The notes under the pieces: generated by a model
Told to the model about the DNA's origin: nothing
What the model saw: only the letters and a program-made list of their open reading frames with translations
Database searches by the model: none
DNA from: Rugalucina vietnamica
Taxonomy: Eukaryota; Mollusca; Bivalvia; Lucinida; Lucinidae
Assembly (NCBI GenBank): GCA_964017185.1
Contig: OZ024879.1
Location: forward strand, 47,163,383-47,227,382
Direction of reading: 5' to 3'
DNA length: 64,000 bases
Shown here: one piece after another, positions 1-9,657 of the stretch
Layout: every line of letters begins with the position of its first letter
Position numbering within the stretch: the first letter of the stretch is position 1
Position numbers and translations under genes: made by a program

Positions 1-564
1 ACTATGGTAGGGCATCTGATTCTTAACTCAGAGATTGAGATTCTAACACCTCTGACACATAATTACTAGTATTTTATTGAGCAAGACAAATTAATGCTCC
101 ATATTAATGAACAAGTACCCAGGAAATGGTTGCCTCATCTCGACATTACTGAAACACTGTTGAGTGGGAGTTTAAAAAACCAAAGAAGCAAATAATTGTT
201 GTATTTGGCTGATATTTATATCTGAGCCGCCACATCAGATATCCACTAATCTACATATACGAAAACAAAGACGCAGATCAGCTTCGCAATAATTGCAAAG
301 CTGATCAGTGCCTTCATTTTCGCTACATGGATAGTCACAGCCACCAGTCCAGCTCTTTCATAGCAAAATGCAATGATAATAAATTCATTTGCGCCACTTC
401 ACACTATGCACCTGCGGGATTCAAAACGTGTGATTCGTGTTCTCTTGTTGCAATATCAATCTCTGCTACTTTAAGATACCTTTCAAAAATCAGAGAATGA
501 CATGATGTGGGTAATTTATCTAGCTTCTTTCACCTCCAGCTGATCTGTTGAAAATAAAGCCTGT

Positions 565-586
565 AAGTAAGTAAGTAAGTAAGTAA
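565..586. repeat. (GTAA)n microsatellite
   Basis: About five copies of GTAA lie in the loop of the foldback element at 335-1205. Confidence 0.9.
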
Positions 587-881
587 ATTCTTTATTTAAA
601 GAGGGTGGCCCAATTGGTAAGAACCAATCTTCCTGTGGTTTGGAATCAGTTTTGAGCTAGATTGTATACAAGCTAAAACGCATGTGTTGCACTCACCTCA
701 AAAGTAATTCCAAACCACAGGCTACATTTTCATCAGATCAGCTGGAAATGAAAGAAGCTAGATAAATTACCCACATTATGTCATTCTCCGATTTTCGAAA
801 GGTGTCTTAAAATAGTAATAATTGCTAATAAAACAAGAGAAGATGAAGTCCCTTACACGTTTTAATCCCACAGCTGCATAG

Positions 882-1131
882 GGTGGCCCCCGTGGCCGAG
901 TGGTTAAGAGCACTGATATTTCATTATCGCACTTAACCATTCGATTATCTCACCGCTGTGTCTGGTGTGGGTTCGAGCCCCGCTCTGGCCACGTGAGACA
1001 AGCCAAGTTCTGCTTGCGGGTGTGTCAGGTGGTTTTTCTCGGGGTTCTCCCGTTTTCGCCCCACCTACTGATTGGCCTGTCTCATATGAGCTGAAATAAT
1101 CTTGAAAGGGACGTTAAACTGAATTTAAAAA
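882..1131 (+). mobile_element. tRNA-derived SINE (family 1)
   Basis: The head carries an A-box-like TGGCCGAGTGGTTAAG and a B-box-like GTGGGTTCGAGCCCCGC (Leu/Ser-type tRNA resemblance). The tail has CTTGAAAGGGACGTTAAACT then an A-rich end. It is bounded by a perfect 11-bp direct repeat CAGCTGCATAG at 871-881 and 1132-1142, so the insertion is exact. It lies inside the right arm of the foldback element and is younger than it. The short ORF across it has no coding meaning. Confidence 0.88.
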
Positions 1132-1309
1132 CAGCTGCATAGTTTGAAGTACCGCAAATGAATTTTTTATCATTGCATTTTGCTATGATAGAGCTGGATT
1201 GGTTGATGTGGATAGTACTATTCCTGACCATTCCTATACTTTTTAAATGCACCAGTTAGGAAACCACTTTGTTGGTTTTCTCATGACACAGCTCATTTTA
1301 TTTTGTCAG

Positions 1310-1372
1310 GCATTAGAAGAAGAAGAGACAATGACAGCAGAGCAGTTGGCCATCAAAAATGTCGGAAAACAG
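1310..1372 (+). CDS. Penultimate coding exon of an unrecognised gene (partial)
   Basis: This 63-nt exon is preceded by a pyrimidine-rich acceptor ending TTTTGTCAG and followed by CAG|GTTAAT as donor. It reads in phase 0 as 21 residues, ALEEEETMTAEQ followed by LAIKNVGKQ, which is acidic and probably helical. It joins in frame to the exon at 3635-3733, giving a 53-residue C terminus. Upstream exons must lie left of the window, since 1-1309 is repeat and spacer. A damaged duplicate of the same exon occurs at 18305-18349, which supports exon status. I do not recognise the family and assign no function. The right end of a MITE-1 copy lies only about 15 bp before the acceptor AG, so the intron end is partly transposon-derived. 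The splice sites are read by eye; transcript data would settle them. Confidence 0.62.
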
Positions 1373-1492
1373 GTTAATACATGCTTTATTTTTCTCTTTT
1401 CATGAATAAATCATAAAAGTAGCCGTGTACAATATTACGTCATATTTTGAGTAAGAAAATGTTTTTCAGTTTTTGGGGGTAAATGACAAAAT

Positions 1493-1493
<1 letters not shown>

Positions 1494-1526
<33 letters not shown>
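1494..1526. repeat. Poly(A) tract
   Basis: About 33 A residues, absent from the matching position in unit C (about 18,680). Confidence 0.95.
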
Positions 1527-1527
<1 letters not shown>

Positions 1528-1690
1528 ACGCACACAAAAACAACAACATATTTTAGGAATTTATAGAATCTCTATTTTATCAACCTTTTTTATGCAAGAC
1601 ATTTTTTTAAGAAACTGTGTCAGGGACAAAAGTCACCAAAAAGTGTACTGTCTAGTCCCACCCATTCGGTTTTGTGTTATTGTGATTTTT

Positions 1691-3193
1691 TAGCTCGCCT
1701 GCACGAAGTGCACAGAGCTATTGTTGTCACCTGGGTTGTCTGCGTTTACGTGTACGTCCGCGTCCGCGTCACACTTTCGGTTAAAGTTTTTAAAATTGTT
1801 ATATCTTGATAGTCACTGACCAGAAATCATTCATATTTGGAACATTGCTGCATATGAGGGTCCTCTGTGATTTAGTGTGAAGGGACCCGTGGGGTCATGC
1901 CTGGGACCTTTGTACAATGCTCAGATGCTGTGTTAGTTTCTCATCAACTGTAAAGCCTAGACCTGTCAAACCTTACATAAGGTCTCTCCTCTATGTCTCG
2001 ACTTGGCACCCACATTGACCTACTGACCTTGACCTATATTTCATGCTCCAGTGACTTTGTCATTTTTGAAGCCAACCCTTAATAACTCATCAACTATAAA
2101 GCCTACAACCATCAAACCTTGCATATGGCTTCTCCTCGATGTCCCAACTTTGCACCCACATTGATCTAGTGACCTTGACCTATATTTCGTGCTCTAGTAG
2201 TGACTTTGTCATTTTTGAAGCCAACTCTTAATATCTCATCAACTATAAAGCCTACAACCATCAAACCTTGCATATGACTTTTCCTCGATGTCCCGATTCG
2301 GCACCCACATTCACCTAGTGATCTTGACCTATATTTCGTGCTCTAGTGACTTTGTCATTTTTGAAGCCAACCCTTAATATCTCATCAACTATAAAGCCTA
2401 CAACCATCAAACCTTGCATATGGCTTCTCCTCGATGTCCCGACTCGGCACCCACATTGACCTACTGACCTTGACCTATATTTCATGCTCCAGTGACTTTG
2501 TCATTTTTTTAAGCCAACCCTTAATATCTCATCAACTATAAAGCCTACAACCATCAAACCTTGCATATGGCTTCTCCTAGATGTCCCGACTTTGCACCCA
2601 CATTGATCTAGTGACCTTGACCTATATTTCGTGCTCTAGTGACTTTTTCATTAAAGTTTTTAAAAGTCTATATCTCTTTACATGTTGATGGATCAAGTTG
2701 ATACTTTGCATGATGGTAGATATTGGTCTGAAGTTTTATGCAGTGCCATCATGACCCACCCTGGGTGACCTTGAGGTCAAGGTCACAGACTTAGAATTTT
2801 TTTGTTAAAGTTTTCGGTTAAAGTTTTTAGAAGTCTATATCTCTTGAACATGTAGATAGATCAAGTTGATGCTTTGCTTGTTGGTAGATATTTGGCTGAA
2901 GTTTTATGCGTACCATTATGACCCACCCTGGGTGAACTTGAGGTCAAGGTTATGGCCTTAGAAATTTTTGGTTAAAGTTTTGGGTTAAAGATTTTTGAAG
3001 TCTATATATCTCTATGTTGATGGATCAAGTTGAAACTTTGCATGTTTGTGGAAATTGGTCTGAAATTTTATGCTGTACCATCACAACCCACCTGAGCGAC
3101 CTTGAGGTCAAGGTCATGGGTCATAGATTTTGATAAGTTTAGTGCCAAAGCACAAGTCAGGCGAGCTGCGCTGTCTGGCGACAGCTGTTATTG
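1691..3193. mobile_element. 1.5-kb AGCTCGCC-ended element in the intron of the unrecognised gene
   Basis: The left end TTAGCTCGCCTGCACGAAG and the right end AGTCAGGCGAGCTGCGC are inverted. The interior is a set of tandem repeats rich in TGACCTTGACCT motifs. Unit C has the flanks (about 18,790-18,850) but not the element: there ATTTTT runs almost straight into TACATGTGTTCATG. This is therefore an insertion in unit A or a precise loss in C. No transposase is visible. Confidence 0.75.
1925..2655. repeat. 147-bp tandem repeat, about five copies
   Basis: The phrase CAACTATAAAGCCTACAACC (or a variant) recurs at about 1945, 2091, 2240, 2386 and 2533, spacings of 146-149 bp. Each unit carries one TGACCTTGACCTATATTTC block and a CGGCACCCACATTGA block. 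Although 147 is divisible by three, stops occur in all frames. Confidence 0.88.
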
Positions 3194-3347
3194 GGGTACA
3201 TGTAGTCATGTGTTCAGACGGTATATTAAAATGACTAAGACAGCATATCTAAGCAAACTTTCATACTTCTTTTTATGAATGCATATGTCCAATAAAAACA
3301 TCTAAAATCAATAATTTAACATCCATATCAAACTTTGGTTTGTATAT

Positions 3348-3542
3348 GAGCCGCATTCATGAGAAAACTAACATTTTGCATATGCGAAAACAAAGGCACA
3401 AATCAGCTAATAGTAACTGCGAAGTTGATCAGCGCCTTTGCTTTTGCTACACAGATAGCACGGTCTCTCTTGTTCTTAAATCCCATATTTCAAGCTTCCA
3501 ATTTCATATCAACCTGGTGCTTGTTGTTTTATGCGAAGGCTC
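3348..3542. mobile_element. MITE-1 copy
   Basis: GAGCCGC at left, GGCTC at right, flanked by ATAT on both sides (4-bp target duplication). The central palindrome is partly decayed. The overlapping short ORFs are repeat-derived. Confidence 0.8.
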
Positions 3543-3634
3543 ATATGATATTGAAAAATTTAAAATACCTTTCTTCTAAAAAAATATTGAATACTTTATA
3601 GAGAATATATGGATAAAAACTATTGTAATTTCAG

Positions 3635-3733
3635 GATCCCAAGAGGCATCTAGAAGAACATGTAGATGTTTTGATGGCCAGGAATATTGTGCAGTGTTTA
3701 GGAGCTATGTTACATACTGTTGTATTCAAGTGA
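3635..3733 (+). CDS. Terminal coding exon of the same unrecognised gene
   Basis: After an acceptor ATTTCAG the frame reads [20 protein letters not shown] and then [12 protein letters not shown], followed by TGA at 3731-3733. Joined to 1310-1372 it gives a continuous acidic-to-amphipathic C-terminal tail of 53 residues. The composition (helical, no low complexity) is unlike the repeat-derived ORFs around it. The 2.26-kb intron holds a 1.5-kb AGCTCGCC-ended element and a MITE-1 copy; another MITE-1 begins about 75 bp after the stop codon. No polyadenylation signal was assigned with confidence. The family is not recognised. Exon status is inferred from splice sites, frame compatibility and the duplicated partner exon. 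Confidence 0.62.
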   Translation, partial: DPKRHLEEHVDVLMARNIVQCLGAMLHTVVFK

Positions 3734-3808
3734 TATTACAAAACAGACTTTTGTATTCAAATGTTCATGATAATTTAAAAACAGATTGTCATAAGTAAAT
3801 AAATATGT

Positions 3809-4027
3809 AGCTGCAAGAGAAACCAACAGATTTCCGACCAGGTCTGACACAAACTGATATATACAGCCACAAAAGTTGGCTAGAAGCTCCAAATTTCGGG
3901 TGTTAGTAGAAGAGAAATTGTGCTATCTGTGTAGGGAAAACAAAAGTGCTGATCAGTTGTGCTGTTACTGCACAGCTGATCTGTGTTTTTGCCTATTCAT
4001 GTTGTTGTTAGGGTTTTTTTGCGGCTC
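3809..4027. mobile_element. MITE-1 copy, decayed left end
   Basis: The element order is recognisable (CCGACCAGGTCTGACACAAAC, GTAGGGAAAACAAA, palindrome, GCGGCTC). It starts about 75 bp after the terminal exon's stop codon. Confidence 0.7.
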
Positions 4028-4174
4028 TTCAAATGTGCTACATGTAAATTAAAAATGTTGTGTTTAAAAGAAACCTTGACTAAGCTTGTAAATGATTGAA
4101 CTGAATATGTAGGATGTCTAACCAAACATCAGATAAGGACATTCCCAAGTACGTTGATAGAAAGACCATTATAT

Positions 4175-4636
4175 GAGCTGCATCATGAGGAAACCGGATT
4201 TTTGCCTATGGGAAAACAATGGCGCAGATCAGTTGTGCAGTAACTGCACAACTGATCAGCACCTTTGTTTTCGCTACATGGATAGTACAATTCTTCTACT
4301 TTCTAAATCTAATATTTGAGCCGCCACATGGGAAAATCAACAATCTGCCTAGGCGAAAACAAAGGCGCAGATCAGCTTCGCAGTAACTGCGAAGCTGATC
4401 AGCGCCTTTGTTTTCGCTATTGGAATACATGTAGTACAGTTCCTCTTCTACTTAAATCAGAAATTTCAAGAATTTAGCTCTTTTCTGTGACTGTACAGTT
4501 CGGTTTATGTCGGACCTGGTCGGAAACCACATTGTTGGTTTTCCCACGAGGCGGCTCATTTCCTGGGAGTGTACAGGCCAGTTTGTGTCGGACCGGGTCG
4601 GAACTCCTGAAGACCTGTTTCCTCGCGTCGTGTCTT
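4175..4636. mobile_element. MITE-1 copy interrupted by another MITE-1
   Basis: The outer copy runs 4175-4317 and 4562-4636. Its continuity (CTACTTTCTAAATCT, then GTGTACAGGCCAGTTTGTG) is restored if 4318-4561 is removed. The palindrome arms are of the CTGTGCAG/CTGCACAG-like subtype (GTTGTGCAGTAACTGCACAAC). Confidence 0.8.
4318..4557. mobile_element. MITE-1 copy nested in MITE-1
   Basis: A near-consensus copy from GAGCCGCC to GGCTC with 4-bp ATTT duplications at 4314-4317 and 4558-4561. The palindrome is of the CTTCGCAG/CTGCGAAG subtype. Confidence 0.88.
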
Positions 4637-4867
4637 AGGTATACAGCCCTTTCTCAAGTCTTACTGAAAGCACCTTGAGGTACAGGACTCAGGGGCAAGA
4701 GGTGCTGGTTTTGATACCTTCTTCCGCCATGTATTGTCCTTGAGCTTAAGCTTCCCACAGTAAATACCCAGGAATTTGTGGCTTTTGTCGTGACAAGATT
4801 GAAAAATTGTTGACTGGGATGTGAAGTCATTACTTAACCAAACAAATCACCTGCAATTTCATTTTAG

Positions 4868-5100
4868 GATGGTCCCCTTTGTCGAGCGGTTAAGAGCGCT
4901 GTTTCTTAACACTCGATCATCTCACCGCTGTATCTGGTGTGGGTTTGAGCACCGCTCTAGCCACATGTGAGACAACCCAAGATGTGCTTGTGGGTATGCC
5001 ATGTGGTTTTTCTCAGGGTCCTCCCATTTTTTGCTACTGATTGGCCTGTCTCATCTGAGCTGAAATAATCTTGACAGGGACATAAAACTGAATAAAAAAA
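4868..5100 (+). mobile_element. tRNA-derived SINE (family 1), unit A copy
   Basis: Same family as 882-1131, with the GTCGAGCGGTTAAGAGCGC head and GTGGGTTTGAGCACCGC B-box but more substitutions. It sits at the same place relative to flanks as the SINE at 19901-20138, so this insertion predates the A/C duplication. Confidence 0.8.
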
Positions 5101-5244
5101 TCATATTATGGTTGAAAAAGTGAAAATTGTGACACGAAAAAAAAATGATAAAAATTTTCAGCAGACTAACTGCTTGAATGAAACAATTACTTGTAGTAAT
5201 AAACCTGAAAAATTCTTTCCTTCTGACTATTCTATTATTCATGC

Positions 5245-5365
5245 ATAGGATAATAGGATAGTCCCTCTTCAACTTATTTCCAAAATTTCAAGTTTTTTGC
5301 TTTATTCTATGACCGTGTTGGACCTGGTCGAAAACCTGGAAGACCGGTATTCTTGCGTCGTGATT
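5245..5365. mobile_element. MITE-1 fragment
   Basis: Only the part from the CCTCTTCAACTTATTTCC block to the GCGTCGTGATTCAT end remains. The unit C counterpart (20455-20715) is complete. Confidence 0.65.
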
Positions 5366-5568
5366 CATATAATGTTTTCTACATTTCACTGTTGTTGGCT
5401 GCTGTCCAATAGTTAATAAAATGTTTAAACGATATCGTGCTGGCTTGTCAATTTGTTGTTTTTTCCTGACAAAAATGAGTTGTCACTTGCGTAATTTTAA
5501 CTGTCAATAGTCTAATTGTTGCAAAACCACAATTTGTCTTTGTACGGCACCAACACATCATGAACTAT

Positions 5569-5818
5569 GAGCCACTGCATCAGACAACCAAAAATCTACA
5601 TACGCAAAACCAAAGGCGCAGAGCACACAGAGCAGCTGTGCAGTAACTGCACAGCTACTCAGCGCCTTTGTTTTCGATGTAGGGATAGAATAATTTCTCT
5701 TCTTGTTACATGTATTTCCGAAATTGCAAGGTTCTAGCTATTTTCTGTGATTACAGCCTGTTTTGTTTCGGATGTGGTCGGAAACTCAAATTGTTGGGTT
5801 CCCATGCGATGTCTCGAA
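5569..5818. mobile_element. MITE-1 copy
   Basis: It begins GAGCCACTGCATCAG and carries a CTGTGCAGTAACTGCACAG palindrome. It is the unit A counterpart of 20912-21315, which additionally contains a MITE-2. Confidence 0.75.
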
Positions 5819-6689
5819 TATTTAATCAACCAGAGATAACCATCTGTGCAGAGGTAATCGGTGCATTAGGTGGTGAGATAAATTTTTACATATTTTTCAT
5901 AAGCAAAGAAAGTAATGCTAGGGGGAATCCAAATATGTGCATGAACATGTTCAATATGAGTTTATCTTTCGAAATGAAAATGTTTGGAGGACAAAATAAT
6001 AAGAATGTACAAATTTTAAAAATGGGGTACCGATATTTAATGAGGTACCATGCATGCCATGAGAAACTATTTTGAATGTTTTAACTGCTCTTAGTAGATA
6101 AGATGAGCAGATGTAGAGGCTTAGTCTATTTTGTTTGCCAGCCTGAGCTAGAATTTAAAGGTTTTAACAAATGAAACTCCTTTTCTTAAATTAAGGTCAA
6201 GAACAGACCCCGCACCCACCTCGGTCAATCAAACTGACTGCAATCATAGATTTGTTTACTATTTTTTTTTTCTGTCCGCTCCTCCTCCCCTAACGGACTA
6301 CAAATCTTACCACATGCTGTGCTTTTAAAATACATACTGTGCAAAATTTATTGAAACATATAATACATTTACAAGTTGAATATTTAGACTATACTTTGTA
6401 CAAAAAAGTATGGGTTGTAATCATGTGTTTTATTTTTATTTCTCTTTCTAAAATATGAAAATATATGTCAAAATAATGTGTTTATATGAATGAGAAATGA
6501 TTATTAACATAGGATGTAGTTTGGTGATTTTCATTTTAATTGTTTTGAGCATAGGGACAATAATCAGCAGGGACGCTGACAATCGTAGATAACATGCTCA
6601 GTGTTTGCAATTACTCTGTCCCGTTAAGAATGAAAACTTGTTGACTGGGACATTAAACTTCAAACAAACAAACAAATGTATCAGCTCGA
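5819..6689. other. No gene seen; AT-rich spacer, partly shared with unit C
   Basis: The TTTATCTTTCGAAATGAAAATG block near 5963 matches unit C near 21312. The remainder contains a CAAA-type run near 6662 and AT-rich sequence with no coding or RNA signal. Confidence 0.6.
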
Positions 6690-7220
6690 TACTATCGCAT
6701 CAGCCCGAGACTCTCGCATCGGCCCTCTAGTCTTTGGCAGCCCTCAGACTGATTCATGTACTCATATGAGAGTCTCAGGCTGATATGAGATACGATTTGA
6801 AAATTGCCATATATAATAACATAGCTAATGAGAAGGGTGCTCATCCCACCTGCATAATGTTATTATAATGGATTAGTAACTTTCTATTCTGAATAAATAT
6901 ATACACTGTATCTGTTATTTTGCTATGCATGGGATATAGCATAATGTGACTTATATAGATACATATTTTTTTCTTTATACTTTCTATAAGTATCAATTAA
7001 GTTAAACGTCACTGAAATTACTTGAAGGTAAAAGTAAACAGTGAACAGGAAATGGCGCAATCAGAAAGAAATTCCCACTCCAAAATAGATGTAGATAGAA
7101 AAATGCAAACTGATTGCAAGCAATCTCTTAGGATTGGAAAGATAAGAGCATTAAATGGATGTACGGGGAGACTTTGTTGGGCCGCCACACGGCACAACCA
7201 CAAGAACTCTGTTACATAAA
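6690..7220. other. Shared duplication flank, unit A (matches units B and C)
   Basis: This stretch, from GAGTCTCAGG through ATGAGAAGGGTGCTCATCCC and AAACGTCACTGAAATTACTT to the GCAATCAGAAAGAAATTCCC block, matches 10690-11115 in B closely, and its first 340 bp match 22460-22680 in C. The GCAATCAGA block resembles the repeat family at 37890-38190. No gene is seen. Confidence 0.8.
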
Positions 7221-7379
7221 GTAAAAGTAAGTATAGTCAGGATATGGCGCAATCAGACAGAAATTCTAACTTTTGAGCCAAGACTTCTTAGGTCTTTCAG
7301 GTGAGACTTTAAACCGAGGCCCAGTCTCCACATGACCGTACCTATTGATTGGGACGTAAAACTCTAATATTACCATGTC

Positions 7380-7645
7380 AAAAACAATATAATATAATAT
7401 AATATAATACAATGCAATGCAATGCCATGCAATGTAATGCAACGCAATGTAATGCAAAACAATTCAATGCAATGCAATACAATACAATAAAATACGATAC
7501 AATGCAATATACAATACAATACAATGCAATGCAATACAATACATTTGCAATACAATACAATGCAATGCAATGCAATACAAAATACATTTGCAATACAATA
7601 CAATGCAAAGCAATCAATACATTCAATGCAATACAATACACGATA
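7380..7645. repeat. Pentanucleotide array (AATAC/AATGC)n
   Basis: About 50 imperfect copies of 5-bp units drifting between AATAT, AATAC and AATGC. ORFs through it (for example long CIALHCIVLYC-like peptides) are artefacts. A shorter version is at 11118-11215 in unit B. Confidence 0.92.
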
Positions 7646-8001
7646 GTCTGTTTCATCTGCATTTTGATGCCCCTTTCATATCTGAACTGTCTGATTTTGC
7701 ATTGGCTAAATAGCTCTTGCAGATATCGTATGTTGAAGAAACGTTCTTTTTTGTCAGTACATTACATATTCAGGAACTGCATAAAAACATCATATTTGTA
7801 TTTGTTTTACTCCACCTTTAGTAAATTACATCCATGCTCATTTGTAGCTTGATTGGACTGTTCCACACTTTTAAATTATTCTGAATGTTTCGCATAGGTA
7901 CAGCATGGCCATATCCCGGCTATAGTACACGCTTAGGTAAGTGCCCACCTTTCTGGAAATAGTTGCTCTGATGATCCATTTTGGGAGACGAACTATTAGT
8001 T

Positions 8002-8236
8002 GAGTCATAACGTTAGAAAACTGGTCTTTGGTGTTTCCGAACTTGTCCGACACAAACCGCTCTGTGCAGTCACAGACGATGGCTAGAATCTTGAACTTTT
8101 GGATTTAAATAGAGGAGGAATTGCACTATCTGTATAGCGAAAACAAAGGCGCTGATCAGCTTCGCAGTTACTGCGAAGCTGATCTGCGCCTTTGTTTTCG
8201 CATATGCGAAATTCCGGTTTTCTCATGGCGTGTCTC
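8002..8236. mobile_element. MITE-1 copy downstream of TRIM-like remnant (unit A)
   Basis: The ends are GAGTCATAAC and GTCTC. The central CTTCGCAGTTACTGCGAAG palindrome is perfect. It corresponds to 22707-22847 in unit C. Confidence 0.8.
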
Positions 8237-8237
8237 A

Positions 8238-8243
8238 TTTATT
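8238..8243 (-). promoter_or_regulatory. AATAAA polyadenylation signal, unit A remnant
   Basis: TTTATT on the plus strand, about 80 bp past the stop of the remnant and abutting the MITE-1 end. The equivalent site is present in units B and C. Confidence 0.5.
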
Positions 8244-8321
8244 ATATGCATTGTACAGATGCAGTCTCTAAATGTATTATCGTATCCATACTGACAGGAC
8301 AAAATTTAAAGTATCACAGAA

Positions 8322-9079
8322 TCACTTAGGGGACGCCGACATCTTACACACAACGAGTGTTTCTGCACATCCTCCAACAATAAGTATGTTATCATTTGGT
8401 CTGACACTCACAGTTCGTGGATTACATAAACCATCAGTTCCAGACAGAATGACTTTTGATGTTTTTCCCTTTGCATCAATTAATCGTAGGTTATGCGATG
8501 ACAATTCACACACGAGTATGTTTCCTGCTCCATCTATGTACATCCCCGTAGGACGGCTTATACCAACAGCTGCACTACTAAAGTTGGTCATTTCCTTGCC
8601 ATCCTTCAGAACTCTAACATTGTCACCACTGTACTCAGATACATACAGCATCCCTGTCGGCATCACAGAGATATAGAGAGGACCTTTGAAGCTGAATCCG
8701 CTATAAACATTTCTCTGTTGCTGACCGGTTCTGTCAAGGATCCGGATCTCTCCGTTACTAAATGATACATAGATCAATCCGTTATGTACAGCAACACCAT
8801 AGCATGTCTGGTCCAAAGAAGTAGATGATCCTACTTGTAGTTTGGGAACAACTTTCATGAACAGCAATGAATTAGCCCATGGTTGTGTAATAACGATTTC
8901 ATCATTTTCCATGAGACAGAGATCTGCAGTTTCAATAACTTCGTACAGCCAATTGATATAACTGGGTACAAAAAATAAATCGACCTCTCTTTGACTGGGC
9001 CAGTAGTTCCTTTCACTGAATTTCGAACGTACAGTCCTTTATGGTTAGAAATTTCGATATCGATGGAGCGGATCAGCAT
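8322..9079 (-). pseudogene. Truncated third copy of the TRIM-like gene (unit A), propeller only
   Basis: From 8912 down to 8322 an open frame of 196 residues (start MENDEIVITQP, end CKMSASPK) matches the last third of the two intact paralogues almost residue for residue, so the C-terminal propeller blades are preserved. Upstream, the frame still reads ADLCLMEND as in the paralogues, but then similarity fades. Only scraps such as KFS...Y.P in one frame and IRSIDIEIS in another recall the start of the propeller, implying deletions and a frameshift between about 8930 and 9080. No B-box or coiled coil is found further upstream. The 3' flank is intact and matches unit C, including the MITE-1 and AATAAA. 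It could be transcribed but cannot give a full TRIM-like protein. A short propeller-only product is possible but unsupported. Confidence 0.85.
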
Positions 9080-9657
9080 GCGCTTTCTTATATTGAAAGT
9101 TCGGAAGTATTTCTTTCTTCTGCGCGTACTTTATTTTCTCAAAAATGTTTGATAGTAAAACTAGAGGAGAAAATGCAGCGATTTTAAGCATTTTTACAAC
9201 TCTTATCCAAAACGAATGCCTCCTGTATGCTCCCACGAACACCTTTAGCGGTTTGTCGATCATAAGATGAAACAAGAACATGTACCGAAGTGATCAGCTG
9301 AAAACTATGGCACAGAAACAAAACGGATAACACGAAAACATGCAAAATACTAACCAATATCTTGCATTTTTTCCCCAAAAATGTGTTCAATCACTGGTAC
9401 AGTGTATTTCACTTATTCTACGGTGTACAGTGAATCTATAGGGTGATAATTCGGCTCGAAATGTGAAATCAGCCCTAACATTCAAAAGACAACGCTACAG
9501 CGACACTTTTTGGAAGACAAGTCTAAGCAAAAATTCAGTAAAATGACGTTACTGATTAACGGCGGAAACTCGCACATCGATAAAATATGTGCGAGACTTC
9601 CGAATAAAACATACAGAAACGTTTAATTTGCTATAAACAGCTAGAGACACATCAGAA
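9080..9657. other. Spacer upstream of the TRIM-like remnant
   Basis: No B-box or coiled-coil coding sequence can be found here in any frame, although that is where the missing two thirds of the gene would lie. Short minus-strand ORFs (68-78 residues) show no family features. Confidence 0.6.

Larger units (their letters stand above)
335..1205. mobile_element. Large foldback element with long inverted repeats, containing a SINE
   Basis: Positions about 335-545 and 735-1205 are inverted repeats of each other once the SINE at 882-1131 is removed from the right arm. For example CCAGCTCTTTCATAG at about 351 is mirrored by CTATGATAGAGCTGG at about 1182. The element interrupts a MITE-1 copy and is flanked by an imperfect direct repeat, CATGGATAGT at left and TGTGGATAGT at right, likely a target duplication of about 10 bp. 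The loop holds a (GTAA)n run (about 565-586) and a smaller hairpin, CCTGTGGTTTGGAAT near 634 with its complement near 707-721. There is no transposase ORF. Confidence 0.75.
224..1294. mobile_element. MITE-1 copy split by the foldback element
   Basis: The left part (GAGCCGCC at 224, palindrome region about 268-322) and right part (about 1208-1294, ending ACAGCTC) are one MITE-1 interrupted by 335-1205. Its right end lies about 15 bp before the splice acceptor AG at 1308-1309. Confidence 0.75.

Noticed and set aside
7370-7852. ORFs rich in CIALHCIVLY or MQCNAMQYN
   Set aside because: Translation of the AATAC/AATGC pentanucleotide array.
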